DNA from: Maritimibacter sp. 55A14
GTDB lineage: Bacteria > Pseudomonadota > Alphaproteobacteria > Rhodobacterales > Rhodobacteraceae
Length of the DNA stretch: 64,000 nucleotides
Reading direction: 5' to 3'
Assembly: GCF_003122205.1 (NCBI RefSeq)
Contig: NZ_QEYE01000004.1
Span: 124,001-188,000 of the forward strand
This document shows, piece after piece, positions 37,670 to 47,310 of the stretch. The notes beneath the pieces are model-generated. The model was not told where the DNA came from. It saw only the letters and a program-made list of their open reading frames with translations, and did not search any database. The position numbers and the translations under genes are program-made. Within the stretch, counting starts at the first letter, position 1. Each line of letters opens with the position of its first letter.

Positions 37670-38505
37670 CCCTCCAGAACCGCCGCGCGCAACTCGTCAT
37701 CTACCTCGGGGCGCACGCCGAACCACGCTTCGAACCCCGGCACCGCCTGGTGGAGCAGCATTCCCAGCCCGTCCACGGTCGGATTGCCCCGGTCCGCCGC
37801 GCGTTCCAGCAGCGCGGTCCGCAGCGGGGCATAGACGATATCCGTGACAAGCGCGGTCTGCGGCAGCCGGTCGAGTTTCACGTTCAGTTCCGGCTTTCCG
37901 GTCATGCCCAGCGATGTCGTGTTGACCAGCGTCGCGGCGCCTTCCATGTGGCTGCCGACCTGCGTCCACTCCACCACACGCACACGGGCGCCGAAATGTT
38001 CGCGCAACATGTCGGACCGCGCGCGGGTACGATTGGCCAGCACGATCTCCGGCGCGCCGTCGCCCAGCAGCGCCGAGACGACCGCGCGCGCCGCGCCCCC
38101 GGCGCCGAGCACCACCGCCGGCCCCGCATCGGCCCGCCAATGCGGGGCGGATTGCTTGAGATTGGCCAGGAACCCGTAACCATCCGTGTTGTCGGCCTGA
38201 ATCGTCCCGTCGCTGCGGAAGATCAGCGTATTCGCCGCCCCGATCAGCGCCGCCCGGTCGGAGACCGCATTCGCCAGTTCCAACGCCGCCTCCTTGTGCG
38301 GGATCGTAATGTTCACGCCGCGGAAACCCAGCCGGGGGAGGGCCTGCAGGGCCTGCGCGAGATGCTCGGCTGCGACCGGCATGGGGATATAGTAGCCACG
38401 AATCCCGTAACGTCGCAGCCAGTGCCCGTGCAGGACCGGCGATTTGCTGTGCGCGATCGGATGGCCGATCACACCGGCCAGATGGGGGGCGTCCATTTCC
38501 GTCAT
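37666..38505 (-). CDS. aroE: Shikimate dehydrogenase
   Basis: 279 aa. The substrate-binding motifs [17 protein letters not shown] and [11 protein letters not shown] (catalytic Lys) and ADNTDGYGF (catalytic Asp) are present, and the NADP-binding loop [12 protein letters not shown] is followed by ANRTRAR. It reduces 3-dehydroshikimate to shikimate with NADPH. It lies in the middle of the maf-aroE-coaE-dnaQ operon, with ATGA overlaps at both ends. Confidence 0.96.
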   Translation of the reverse strand: MTEMDAPHLAGVIGHPIAHSKSPVLHGHWLRRYGIRGYYIPMPVAAEHLAQALQALPRLGFRGVNITIPHKEAALELANAVSDRAALIGAANTLIFRSDGTIQADNTDGYGFLANLKQSAPHWRADAGPAVVLGAGGAARAVVSALLGDGAPEIVLANRTRARSDMLREHFGARVRVVEWTQVGSHMEGAATLVNTTSLGMTGKPELNVKLDRLPQTALVTDIVYAPLRTALLERAADRGNPTVDGLGMLLHQAVPGFEAWFGVRPEVDDELRAAVLEG

Positions 38506-39101
38506 CCCGCAATGAACCTCCGCGCCGTGAGCCAGTTCAGAAGCTGCACCACTGGCAATCCCAGTACGGTAAAGTAATCCCCTTCAACGCGCGAGAAAAG
38601 ACGCACGCCCTCGGCTTCCAGCTTGTACGATCCGACCGTATCGGTCACGGCCTGGCCTTGCCGCTCCAGATAAGTATTGAGATAAGCGTCGGAAAAATCG
38701 CGCATCTCCAGCCGCGCCTGTCCGATATGCCGCCAGACCGGTTTCGCATCCTCGCAGACCACCACCGCCGAGAGCAGCCGGTGACGCTTGCCGCGCAAGG
38801 CCAGAAGCTGGGTGCGGGCGGCCTCGGGCGTCTCCGGTTTCGTCAGGATCTGGCGGTCCAGCTCCAGCACCTGATCGCAACCGATGACCAGTGCCTCGGG
38901 CCGTTTCTCGGCCACGCGGCGGGCCTTCATCTCGGCCAGGGCGTCGGCGATGTCGTGGGGTTTCGCCCCCTCAAGCTCCAGCGCGGCGCGCAGCGCATCC
39001 TCGTCCACGCGGGGGCGCTCGACCTCGAAATCCAGCCCGGCGTTGGTCAACAACTCTCGCCGTATCGCCGAACCGGATGCCAGGATGATCGGAGGGGCCA
39101 T
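38502..39101 (-). CDS. maf: Maf family nucleotide pyrophosphatase
   Basis: 199 aa. The N-terminal ILASGSAIRRELLTNAGL and GCDQVLELD (catalytic Asp region) and the later VTDTVGSYKLEAEGVRLF mark the Maf family. Members hydrolyse dTTP/UTP or modified pyrimidine triphosphates and are linked to septum control. The ATG at 39101 is used. It is the first gene of the operon reading away from oriC, and the first possible DnaA box lies only ten bases upstream of its start. Confidence 0.94.
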   Translation of the reverse strand: MAPPIILASGSAIRRELLTNAGLDFEVERPRVDEDALRAALELEGAKPHDIADALAEMKARRVAEKRPEALVIGCDQVLELDRQILTKPETPEAARTQLLALRGKRHRLLSAVVVCEDAKPVWRHIGQARLEMRDFSDAYLNTYLERQGQAVTDTVGSYKLEAEGVRLFSRVEGDYFTVLGLPVVQLLNWLTARRFIAG

Positions 39102-39533
39102 GTATGTTCCTGTGGATGAGTGCGTCGGGGCACCGGGCAGAACTCGCAGCTTTCAACACCGCCGCGAAGGGATCGTCGATCTGTCACCGCAATGTCAAGA
39201 TTCCTACATGATTTGTCCACGGTGCATGGAATTCCGAACAGGTGTGGGTAAGATGCGGATACCGCCGTGGCGCTGGAGCCGTCAGAAAGTTCTTCCGATC
39301 TTATCCACATATTAATTTTGTATAAGAATTTGAATCTAAATATAAAATTATGTTTGCTCAGTGCTTCAGACAAAACTGTTCGACCCTGCTTATAACTGCC
39401 GCGTCGCGTCCGGAGCTGGGATAAACTTAACTGTTAGACTTGTACCCGGCCCCTTCCTACAACAACAACTTTTCATTTCTTCTTTATTTATATTAGGGAG
39501 AGCAGGAGAGCCCCGCGAAGAAAGAGACCGAGA
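39102..39533 (+). other. oriC: Probable chromosomal replication origin (oriC)
   Basis: This 432-base gap between divergent maf and hemJ has no gene. It holds a perfect DnaA box TTATCCACA (39301-39309), two boxes with one mismatch on the other strand (TGTGGATGA 39111-39119 and TGTGGGTAA 39243-39251) and a weaker TTGTCCACG (39213-39221). Directly after the perfect box is an AT-rich stretch (39310-39355, five G or C in 46 bases) fit for unwinding. Two GANTC methylation sites occur (39199-39203, 39332-39336). parS sites and parAB lie 3.4-7.7 kb away, and coding strands diverge here. dnaA itself is not in the window, as is usual for alphaproteobacteria. Confidence 0.8.
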
Positions 39534-39983
39534 ATGACGGACTTCCTGGCAAGCGTCTATCCTTGGACGAAATCGCTGCATGTCATCTCGGTGATCGCCT
39601 GGATGGCGGGGTTGTTCTACCTGCCCCGGCTCTTCGTCTACCATACCGAGAAAGCGGGGGAGGCACCGGTACTCCCGCAAACCTTTGAGGTGATGGAGCG
39701 CCGGTTGCTCAGGGCGATCATGAACCCCGCCATGATTGCCACCTGGGTCTTCGGACTGGCATTGGTGTTTACGCCGGGTATCGTCGACTGGGGCTCGGCC
39801 TGGCCCTGGGTCAAGGCCGCCGGCGTGGGCGGCATGACCTGGTTTCACCATTGGCTCGGACTGCGCCGCAAGGAACTGTTGGCGGGCACCTGCACCGTCA
39901 CTTCGCGCGGCTTTCGCGTGATGAACGAACTGCCGACCCTGCTGATGATCTTGATCGTGGTCTCGGTCATCGTCAAATACTAG
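39534..39983 (+). CDS. hemJ: Protoporphyrinogen oxidase HemJ
   Basis: 149 aa. Four membrane segments are expected. Conserved stretches are WTKSLHVISVIAWMAGLFYL, LPRLFVYHTE and MTWFHHWLGLRRKE, with the His and Lys typical of HemJ. It oxidises protoporphyrinogen IX to protoporphyrin IX in heme (and chlorophyll) synthesis. It is the first gene rightward of oriC, 146 bases before rho. The ribosome-binding site (AAAGAGA) is modest. Confidence 0.95.
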   Translation: MTDFLASVYPWTKSLHVISVIAWMAGLFYLPRLFVYHTEKAGEAPVLPQTFEVMERRLLRAIMNPAMIATWVFGLALVFTPGIVDWGSAWPWVKAAGVGGMTWFHHWLGLRRKELLAGTCTVTSRGFRVMNELPTLLMILIVVSVIVKY

Positions 39984-40129
39984 AGAACGGCGTTTGACAG
40001 CGGCCCGGCTTGCGGTGTAAAGGACCGTCTGTCCGGTCATCCGACCATCAGGACGCCCCCATTTTTCCGAACGCCCGCGGCAGGCTGCCGCCCGCGCCCT
40101 CCATATCACTCCACCACAGGTGTATCCGC

Positions 40130-41401
40130 ATGTCCGAAGACCAGTTGTTCCTGTCCGACCTCAAGGCGCAGAGCCCCGCTGACCTGCTCGCCCAGGCCGA
40201 GGAGCTGGAGATCGAAGGCGCGCCCTCGATGCGCAAGGGCGACATGATGTTCGCCATTCTCAAGGCGCGTGCCGAAGACGGCTGGGAAATCTCCGGCGAC
40301 GGCGTGCTGGAGGTGATGCAGGACGGGTTCGGGTTTCTGCGTTCGCCCGAGGCGAACTACCTTCCCGGCCCTGACGATATTTATGTCAGCCCGGACCTGA
40401 TCCGGGTCTTCTCGCTTCGCACCGGCGACACGATCGAGGGGGTAATCCGCGCGCCCAATGACAGCGAGCGCTACTTCGCCATCACCAAGGTTACGCAGAT
40501 CAATTTCCAGGATCCGGAAATGGCCCGGCACAAGGTGCATTTCGACAACCTCACGCCGCTCTATCCCGACGAACGGCTGACGATGGAGATCGAGGATCCG
40601 ACGATCAAGGACCGCTCGGCGCGGATCATCGACCTGGTCGCGCCGATCGGCAAGGGCCAGCGATCGCTGATCGTGGCGCCGCCGCGGACCGGCAAGACGG
40701 TGCTCTTGCAGAACATCGCCCATTCGATCGAGAGGAACCATCCGGAATGCTACCTGATCGTGCTGCTCATCGACGAGCGGCCGGAGGAAGTGACCGACAT
40801 GCAGCGCAGCGTGAAGGGCGAGGTCGTATCGTCGACTTTCGACGAGCCCGCGACGCGCCACGTTGCGGTCAGCGAGATGGTGATCGAGAAGGCCAAACGG
40901 CTGGTCGAGCACAAGCGCGACGTGGTGATCCTGCTCGATTCGATCACCCGGCTGGGCCGCGCGTTCAACACGGTCGTGCCGAGCTCCGGCAAGGTGCTGA
41001 CCGGCGGTGTCGATGCGAACGCGCTGCAACGGCCCAAGCGGTTCTTCGGCGCGGCGCGAAACATCGAGGAGGGCGGATCGCTGACCATCATCGCCACCGC
41101 CCTGATCGACACCGGCAGCCGCATGGACGAGGTGATTTTCGAAGAATTCAAGGGCACCGGCAACTCGGAGATCGTGCTCGACCGCAAGGTGGCCGACAAG
41201 CGCGTCTTCCCGTCGATGGACATTCTCAAGTCCGGCACGCGGAAGGAGGAGCTGCTCGTGGACAAGAACGACCTTCAGAAGATGTTCGTCCTCCGCCGCA
41301 TCCTCAATCCGATGGGCACCACGGACGCGATCGAGTTCCTGCTTTCCAAGCTCAAGCAGACCAAGACAAACGCGGATTTCTTCGATTCGATGAATACCTG
41401 A
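40130..41401 (+). CDS. rho: Transcription termination factor Rho
   Basis: 423 aa. The N-terminal cold-shock-like RNA-binding domain ([15 protein letters not shown], about residues 55-70) is followed by the hexameric ATPase with P-loop [15 protein letters not shown] (about 181-195), Walker [17 protein letters not shown]-loop [13 protein letters not shown] and R-loop region [20 protein letters not shown]. The open frame starts earlier, but the ATG at 40130 gives the conserved MSEDQL N-terminus. It lies between hemJ and mnmE, as in other Rhodobacterales. Confidence 0.98.
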   Translation: MSEDQLFLSDLKAQSPADLLAQAEELEIEGAPSMRKGDMMFAILKARAEDGWEISGDGVLEVMQDGFGFLRSPEANYLPGPDDIYVSPDLIRVFSLRTGDTIEGVIRAPNDSERYFAITKVTQINFQDPEMARHKVHFDNLTPLYPDERLTMEIEDPTIKDRSARIIDLVAPIGKGQRSLIVAPPRTGKTVLLQNIAHSIERNHPECYLIVLLIDERPEEVTDMQRSVKGEVVSSTFDEPATRHVAVSEMVIEKAKRLVEHKRDVVILLDSITRLGRAFNTVVPSSGKVLTGGVDANALQRPKRFFGAARNIEEGGSLTIIATALIDTGSRMDEVIFEEFKGTGNSEIVLDRKVADKRVFPSMDILKSGTRKEELLVDKNDLQKMFVLRRILNPMGTTDAIEFLLSKLKQTKTNADFFDSMNT

Positions 41402-41438
41402 GATACGCGCGCCGGACGGGCGGCGCGGGGGCGGGGTC

Positions 41439-42731
41439 ATGGACACGATCTACGCATTGGCAACGGCGCGCGGGAAATCCGGGGTGGCGGTGATCCGCCT
41501 TTCCGGACCGGATGCACATGCCGCGGCCGAATCCCTGGCCGGGCCGTTGCCGCCACCGCGGCAATCGACGCTGCGGGTTCTGCGCGACGCAGATGGCGGG
41601 CATCTCGATCAGGCGCTGGTGCTTCTCTTTTTGAAAGGTGCAAGCTTCACCGGCGAGGATGTGGCCGAGCTCCACCTGCATGGCAGCCCGGCCATCATCC
41701 GCGCCGTCCTGCGTGAGCTTGGGGACCGGGCGGGCCTGCGGATGGCCGAACCGGGGGAGTTCACCCGCCGCGCGCTGGAGAACGGTTGTCTCGATCTTGT
41801 GCAGGTCGAGGGGCTGGGCGACCTGATCGAGGCGGAGACCGAGGCGCAGCGCAAACAGGCGCTGCGTGTGTTCGAGGGCGCGCTAGGACGCAAGGTGGAG
41901 GCCTGGCGGTCGGCGCTGATCCGTGCGGCGGCGTTGCTGGAGGCCACGATCGACTTCGCCGATGAAGAGGTTCCGGTCGAAGTGACGCCGGAGGTGACGG
42001 GCCTGCTCGACGGGGTTGCGGAGGGCCTGCGGGCCGAGATCGCGGGCAGCCGCGCGGCGGAACGCATCCGCGACGGCTTTGAAGTGGCCATCGTCGGCGC
42101 GCCCAATGCGGGCAAGTCGACGCTGCTCAACGCGCTGGCCGGACGGGAGGCCGCGATCACGTCCGAGGTGGCGGGGACGACGCGCGACGTGATCGAGGTG
42201 GCCATGGATCTGAATGGTGTGCCGGCCACTATACTTGATACTGCTGGCCTGCGGGACGCACAAGATATGGTAGAGGGCATGGGCATTGACCGCGCCCTCA
42301 AGCGCGCGCGGGAGGCCGATTTGCGGGTTTTCCTGCATGGCCCGGAAGGGGATATTCCGGGGGTGGTCCGGCAGCCCGGAGACATCGACGTATTGGGCAA
42401 GGCCGATCTTGGCAGAAGCGGCGAGGGGCTTCCGGTGTCGGGCAAGACGGGCGCCGGCATAGCTGAGCTCGTGGGCCGGGTCGCGGCGGAGCTGGAGATG
42501 CGGGCGCAGCGCGCGTCCACCGCCACGCGGGAGCGGCACCGCCTGGCGATGGAATCTGCTTTGGGGGCTATGGAATCAGCCCGGATTGAGGTATTGAACG
42601 GGCCGGACAGGGCAGAACTGGCGGCGGAAAACCTCCATGCCGGCATCCGGGCGCTGGATTCTGTGATCGGGCGCGTGGACGTCGAGCATATTCTGGACGA
42701 GATTTTTGCGCGGTTCTGCCTCGGCAAGTAG
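41439..42731 (+). CDS. mnmE: tRNA modification GTPase MnmE
   Basis: 430 aa, slightly short for the family. The N-terminal domain ([20 protein letters not shown]), the G domain (G1 GAPNAGKS at about 220, G2 TTRD, G3 DTAGLR near 267) and the C-terminal FCLGK with the essential Cys are present. The G4 motif, normally NKxD, reads GKAD near 320. With MnmG it makes the 5-carboxymethylaminomethyl group on wobble uridines. mnmG follows three bases after the stop. Confidence 0.95.
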   Translation: MDTIYALATARGKSGVAVIRLSGPDAHAAAESLAGPLPPPRQSTLRVLRDADGGHLDQALVLLFLKGASFTGEDVAELHLHGSPAIIRAVLRELGDRAGLRMAEPGEFTRRALENGCLDLVQVEGLGDLIEAETEAQRKQALRVFEGALGRKVEAWRSALIRAAALLEATIDFADEEVPVEVTPEVTGLLDGVAEGLRAEIAGSRAAERIRDGFEVAIVGAPNAGKSTLLNALAGREAAITSEVAGTTRDVIEVAMDLNGVPATILDTAGLRDAQDMVEGMGIDRALKRAREADLRVFLHGPEGDIPGVVRQPGDIDVLGKADLGRSGEGLPVSGKTGAGIAELVGRVAAELEMRAQRASTATRERHRLAMESALGAMESARIEVLNGPDRAELAAENLHAGIRALDSVIGRVDVEHILDEIFARFCLGK

Positions 42732-42734
42732 GGA

Positions 42735-44609
42735 ATGTTTCACGTGAAACATGATTTCGATGTCATCGTGATCGGCGGCGGTCATGCGGGCGCGGATGCG
42801 GCTCACGCGGCGGCACGGTCCGGCGCGCGCACTGGGCTGGTGACGCTGCGATTCGACGGGATCGGCGTGATGAGCTGCAACCCCGCGATCGGCGGCCTGG
42901 GCAAGGGCCACCTGGTGCGCGAGATCGACGCGCTTGACGGGCTGATGGGCCGGGTCGCGGACCGGGCCGGCATTCAGTTCCGGCTTCTCAACCGGCGCAA
43001 GGGACCGGCCGTTCAGGGCCCGCGGGCGCAGTCGGATCGTCGCATCTACCGCACGGAAATGCAGCGCGAAATTCGGGCTACACCCAATCTTACTGTGATC
43101 GAGGGCGAGGTCGCCGAGTTTCTCATGAATGCCGGGTGCGTGGCCGGTGTCGTTCTGGCCGACGGCGCTCACGTCTCGGCCCGCGCGGTGGTGCTGACGA
43201 CGGGCACTTTCCTGCGTGGCGTGATACATATCGGCGATGTCTCCCGACCCGGCGGTCGGATGGGCGACAAGCCGTCGGTTCGCTTGGCGGAACGGATTGA
43301 CAATTTCGGCCTTCCGCTCGGGCGGCTCAAGACCGGCACGCCGCCGCGGCTCGACGGGCGAACAATCAACTGGGAAGTCCTGGAAGACCAGCCGGGCGAT
43401 GCCGAGCCGGTGATGTTCTCCTTCCTGTCCAAGCGGCCTTTTGTCCGGCAGGTTTCCTGCGGGATCACGCATACGAACGCCCATACGCATGAGATCATCC
43501 GCGAGAATCTGGCGCGCTCGGCCATGTATGGCGGGCATATAGATGGGGTCGGGCCGCGCTACTGCCCCTCCATCGAGGACAAGATTATCCGCTTTGCCGA
43601 CAAGGAGTCACACCAGATTTTCCTGGAGCCCGAAGGGCTGGACGACCATACGGTCTATCCGAATGGCATCTCCACCTCCTTGCCGGAGGATGTCCAACTT
43701 CGCTACGTCCGGTCCATCCGCGGGCTAGAGAAGGCGGAGATCCTGCAGCCGGGCTACGCCATCGAGTATGACTATGTGGATCCGCGGGCACTGCGCCCGA
43801 GCCTGGAATTGAAAGATGTACCGGGCCTATATCTTGCGGGTCAGATCAACGGAACCACAGGATATGAGGAGGCTGCGGCCCAAGGGCTGGTTGCCGGGCT
43901 GAACGCCGCGCGCCGCGCCGCGGGGCGCGAGCCGGTGATTTTCAGTCGCGCGGACGCTTATATCGGCGTGATGATCGACGATCTTGTGACCCGAGGTGTC
44001 GCGGAGCCCTACCGCATGTTCACCTCGCGCGCGGAGTTCCGGTTGTCCCTGCGGGCCGACAATGCCGATCAGCGTCTCACGCCCCTAGGCGTCGCCTTGG
44101 GCTGCGTGGGCGAGTCCCGCAAGGTCGCGTTTGAGGCGAAGATGGCGCAGATCGACGCCGCCCGCACGACGTTGGAGGCGCGCAGCTTGACCCCAAATGA
44201 GGCCCGCACTGCCGGACTGACGGTGGGCGAGGACGGTACGCGCCGGAACGGCATCGACCTCTTGTCCTTCCCCGATGTCGATTTCGCCCGCCTGGCGGAT
44301 ATCTGGCCCGAGCTTTCCGACACGGCGCCCGAAATCCGAAAGCAGGTAGAGCGCGATGCGCTCTACGCCCATTACATCGCACGGCAACAGGCCGATGTTG
44401 CGGCGATGAAGCGGGACGAAGCGCATGAGATTCCGGAGCGCATGGATTACGACACCATTTCCGGCCTGTCGCACGAGCTGAAGGGCAAGCTTTCGCGCAT
44501 CCGCCCGGCGACGCTGGCGCAGGCTGGCCGGATCGACGGGATGACGCCGGCGGCACTGACGCTCATCCTCGCGCGCCTGCGCCAGGACGCCAAAAGGCGC
44601 TCTGCCTGA
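42735..44609 (+). CDS. mnmG: tRNA uridine modification enzyme MnmG (GidA)
   Basis: 624 aa. The FAD-binding motif [17 protein letters not shown] begins at about residue 14. [31 protein letters not shown] and [12 protein letters not shown] are hallmark segments, and the C-terminal helical domain binds MnmE. It modifies wobble uridine with MnmE. The N-terminus MFHVKH is encoded by the parS palindrome, so the protein end is shaped by the centromere site. Its TGA overlaps the rsmG ATG by one base. Confidence 0.97.
   Translation: MFHVKHDFDVIVIGGGHAGADAAHAAARSGARTGLVTLRFDGIGVMSCNPAIGGLGKGHLVREIDALDGLMGRVADRAGIQFRLLNRRKGPAVQGPRAQSDRRIYRTEMQREIRATPNLTVIEGEVAEFLMNAGCVAGVVLADGAHVSARAVVLTTGTFLRGVIHIGDVSRPGGRMGDKPSVRLAERIDNFGLPLGRLKTGTPPRLDGRTINWEVLEDQPGDAEPVMFSFLSKRPFVRQVSCGITHTNAHTHEIIRENLARSAMYGGHIDGVGPRYCPSIEDKIIRFADKESHQIFLEPEGLDDHTVYPNGISTSLPEDVQLRYVRSIRGLEKAEILQPGYAIEYDYVDPRALRPSLELKDVPGLYLAGQINGTTGYEEAAAQGLVAGLNAARRAAGREPVIFSRADAYIGVMIDDLVTRGVAEPYRMFTSRAEFRLSLRADNADQRLTPLGVALGCVGESRKVAFEAKMAQIDAARTTLEARSLTPNEARTAGLTVGEDGTRRNGIDLLSFPDVDFARLADIWPELSDTAPEIRKQVERDALYAHYIARQQADVAAMKRDEAHEIPERMDYDTISGLSHELKGKLSRIRPATLAQAGRIDGMTPAALTLILARLRQDAKRRSA
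42736..42751 (+). promoter_or_regulatory. parS: parS centromere site 1
   Basis: TGTTTCACGTGAAACA, a perfect 16-base palindrome identical to the conserved ParB-binding consensus. It starts one base into the mnmG start codon and encodes residues FHVKH of MnmG. It is about 3.4 kb from the oriC region and 2.5 kb from parA. Confidence 0.97.
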
Positions 44610-45241
44610 TGGTGGACGAGGCGGACCGGGAAGCGTTTCTGGCGGCCCGGAATGTTTCACGTGAAACACTGCAGCGGCTGGATACCTACGCCATGCTGTT
44701 GCGAAAATGGAACCCGGCCATAAATCTTGTGTCCCGAACTACGCTGGCGGATCTCTGGTCGCGCCATTTTCTCGACAGCGCGCAGCTTCTCGACCGCACG
44801 CCGAACAGCGCATCGAACTGGGTCGATCTCGGCTCCGGCGGCGGGTTTCCTGGACTGATCGTGGCGATTCTGGCGGCGGAGGCTGCGCCGCACCTGCGCG
44901 TCACACTCGTGGAAAGCGATGCCCGCAAGGCCGCGTTCCTGCTGCGGGTCGCGCAGGCCACGGAGACGCCGGCGGAGGTGAAAATCGCACGGGCGGAGAC
45001 CCTTGCGCCCCAAAGCGCCGACGTGCTCTCCGCGCGGGCGCTGGCGCCGCTCGACCGGCTTTTGCCGTTGGCGCAGCGGCACCTGGCCGAGGACGGCATC
45101 GCGCTCTTTCCCAAGGGCGCGGGCCATGCCGAAGAGATCGACGCGGCCCTTGCATCCTGGGCTTTCCGAGTCCAAAAACATCCGAGCATCACCGATCCGT
45201 CCGGCGTCATACTGGAAATTGGAGGCATAGCCCGTGTCTGA
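44609..45241 (+). CDS. rsmG: 16S rRNA m7G527 methyltransferase RsmG (GidB)
   Basis: 210 aa. The SAM-binding motif VDLGSGGGFPGLIVAIL lies near residues 71-87. LLRKWNPAINLVSRTT and ARALAPLDRLLPLAQRHL are typical of RsmG. It methylates N7 of G527 in 16S rRNA. A parS site lies in its 5' part. It overlaps mnmG by one base and parA by eight, so mnmE to parB probably form one transcription unit. Confidence 0.96.
   Translation: MVDEADREAFLAARNVSRETLQRLDTYAMLLRKWNPAINLVSRTTLADLWSRHFLDSAQLLDRTPNSASNWVDLGSGGGFPGLIVAILAAEAAPHLRVTLVESDARKAAFLLRVAQATETPAEVKIARAETLAPQSADVLSARALAPLDRLLPLAQRHLAEDGIALFPKGAGHAEEIDAALASWAFRVQKHPSITDPSGVILEIGGIARV
44653..44668 (+). promoter_or_regulatory. parS: parS centromere site 2
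   Basis: A second perfect TGTTTCACGTGAAACA, inside rsmG, where it encodes part of NVSRET near the N-terminus. It is 1.9 kb from site 1 and 0.6 kb from parA. Confidence 0.97.
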
Positions 45242-46046
45242 ACCGGTTCCGGGGCCCGGCCCCCGTATCATCGCGGTTGCGAACCAGAAGGGCGGGGTCG
45301 GCAAGACCACCACCGCCATAAACCTGGGCACCGCGCTGGCAGAGGCCGGCAAGCGCGTACTTCTGGTGGATATCGACCCGCAGGGCAACGCCTCGACCGG
45401 GCTCGGCATCGACGCGGACCGGCGGGACATGACAACCTATGATCTGCTTCTGGAAGAGGCCCCGGCGTTGGAGGTGTTGCAGGAGACGAGTATTCCCAAC
45501 CTCCTGATAGCCCCGGCGACGACCGATCTGAGTTCCGCCGATATCGAGCTTGTGGCCAATGAAAAAAGGGTTTTCCTGCTGCGCGACGCGCTGAACCTGT
45601 CGGCGCTGGCCGAGTTCCGGCTGGACTATGTGCTGATCGACTGCCCGCCGTCGCTGAACCTTCTGACGGTCAACGCGATGGTCGCCGCGCATTCGGTCCT
45701 GGTGCCCTTGCAGGCAGAGTTCTTCGCGCTGGAGGGGCTTTCGCAACTCATGCTGAGTGTGCGTGAAGTTCGGCAAACCGCTAATTCTGCCCTGCGCTTG
45801 GAAGGTGTTGTGTTGACCATGTATGACAAACGCAACAACTTGTCCCGGCAAGTGGAGGCGGATGCCCGGCAAACCCTGGGCAAGCTGGTCTTCGACACGG
45901 TGATCCCCCGCAATGTGCGGCTGAGCGAGGCGCCGTCCTATGCCATGCCGGTTCTTGTCTACGATTCGGAGTCGAAAGGCAGCCAAGCGTATCGCGAGCT
46001 GGCACAGGAATTGATCCGCAAACACGGCGCGCAGGCGGCGGCCTGA
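45234..46046 (+). CDS. parA: Chromosome partitioning ATPase ParA (Soj)
   Basis: 270 aa. The deviant Walker A KGGVGKTTT is at residues 19-27, followed by the switch region VDIDPQGNASTGLG and Walker B YVLIDCPPSLNLLT. ParA dimers on the nucleoid pull ParB-parS complexes. The start is GTG at 45234, with TTGGAGG upstream, and it overlaps rsmG by eight bases. parB follows after 15 bases. Confidence 0.97.
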   Translation: MSEPVPGPGPRIIAVANQKGGVGKTTTAINLGTALAEAGKRVLLVDIDPQGNASTGLGIDADRRDMTTYDLLLEEAPALEVLQETSIPNLLIAPATTDLSSADIELVANEKRVFLLRDALNLSALAEFRLDYVLIDCPPSLNLLTVNAMVAAHSVLVPLQAEFFALEGLSQLMLSVREVRQTANSALRLEGVVLTMYDKRNNLSRQVEADARQTLGKLVFDTVIPRNVRLSEAPSYAMPVLVYDSESKGSQAYRELAQELIRKHGAQAAA

Positions 46047-46061
46047 TCTGGGAGGCGAGAC

Positions 46062-46964
46062 ATGGCACAGAAGACACCGGAACGGCGCGGACTGGGGCGT
46101 GGACTGTCAGCCCTGATGGCAGATGTGAACCCCGAGACTCCGGCAGAGCAGCAGGGGCAGACTGCCGCGCGGCGTCCCGACACACATGTCGCCATCGACC
46201 GGCTGCATCCGAACCCCAACCAGCCGCGGCGGGATTTCGTCAAGGAAAACCTGGAGGAGCTGGCCGCCTCGATTCGCGAGAAGGGGGTGATCCAGCCGCT
46301 CATCGTCCGGCCCGACCCGCATCAGGGCGGGGCCTATCAGATCGTCGCGGGGGAACGTCGCTGGCGGGCCGCACAGATGGCGCAGCTTCATGAGCTGCCT
46401 GTTCTGATCCGGGATTTCGACGACACGGAGGTGCTGGAAGTCGCGATCATCGAGAACATCCAGCGTGCCGATCTGAACCCGGTGGAGGAAGCCGCGGGAT
46501 ACCGCAGATTGATGGAGCAATTCGGCCATACGCAGGAAAACCTGGCCCGAGCACTGGGCAAGAGCCGAAGCCATATCGCCAACCTTATGCGGCTTCTGGG
46601 CCTGCCGGAGGAGGTTCTGGGGTATCTCCGCGAGGGAATGCTTTCTGCCGGGCACGCCCGCGCGCTCATCACCGCGGATGATCCTGTGGGTATTGCCAAG
46701 CAGATCGTGGCCAAGGGGCTCTCGGTGCGGGAGGTGGAGCGACTGGTCAAGGCGCCGAAGCCGGGCGCAGGACCAAAGCCGCGCGCGGCGGCGCCCGAGA
46801 AGGACGCCGACACCCGCGCGCTGGAACAGGATCTCGCTGCCAATACCGGGCTGCGCGTGACGATCGACCACAAGCCGGGCGGGGAAAGCGGGCAGGTGGT
46901 GATCCGCTACGGCACGCTGGAAGAGCTCGACGCGCTGTGCCAGGCGCTGACCGCTATGCGTTAG
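46062..46964 (+). CDS. parB: Chromosome partitioning protein ParB (Spo0J)
   Basis: 300 aa. The N-terminal ERRGLGRGLSALM is the ParA-contacting stretch. The CTPase/ParB-box motif GERRWRA is at about residues 97-103, NIQRADLNPVEEA follows, and the helix-turn-helix TQENLARALGKSRSHIANLM (about 150-170) binds parS. A C-terminal dimerisation domain ends the protein. The two parS sites upstream in mnmG and rsmG are its targets. The 3' end overlaps the convergent DUF454 gene by 11 bases. Confidence 0.97.
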   Translation: MAQKTPERRGLGRGLSALMADVNPETPAEQQGQTAARRPDTHVAIDRLHPNPNQPRRDFVKENLEELAASIREKGVIQPLIVRPDPHQGGAYQIVAGERRWRAAQMAQLHELPVLIRDFDDTEVLEVAIIENIQRADLNPVEEAAGYRRLMEQFGHTQENLARALGKSRSHIANLMRLLGLPEEVLGYLREGMLSAGHARALITADDPVGIAKQIVAKGLSVREVERLVKAPKPGAGPKPRAAAPEKDADTRALEQDLAANTGLRVTIDHKPGGESGQVVIRYGTLEELDALCQALTAMR

Positions 46965-47310
46965 GCCGCGTCCAGATGAAGATCAGAACGGCCCCCAGCA
47001 CCGCCGCCTGAAAGCCCAGCACCAGCGCGCGCACACCAAGCGCCAGAGACACCCCGAAAACCAGCAGGATCGAGACGGTCGCCAGCCGCTTGGCCGTCGG
47101 GCGGATCGACCCGTGGCTGCGCCAGTCGGCGATATAGGGTCCGAATGTCCGGTGGCTCAGCAGCCAGTCATGCAGCCTGTCCGAGGAGCGGGCAAAGCAG
47201 AAGGCGGCGAGGATCATCAGGGGCACCGTGGGGACCAGCGGCAGGACAATCCCAACGATGCCGGTGCCAACGCAGAGAATCCCGAAGACAGCCCAGAGCC
47301 AGCGCGCCAC
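46954..47310 (-). CDS. YbaN family (DUF454) inner-membrane protein
   Basis: 118 aa with four hydrophobic segments. GIVGIVLPLVPTVPLMILAA, FCFARSSDRLHDWLLSH and FGPYIADW are the DUF454/YbaN pattern. The function is unknown. It starts one base before the hemW stop region on the same strand and overlaps parB at the 3' end. Confidence 0.9.
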   Translation of the reverse strand: MARWLWAVFGILCVGTGIVGIVLPLVPTVPLMILAAFCFARSSDRLHDWLLSHRTFGPYIADWRSHGSIRPTAKRLATVSILLVFGVSLALGVRALVLGFQAAVLGAVLIFIWTRPNA

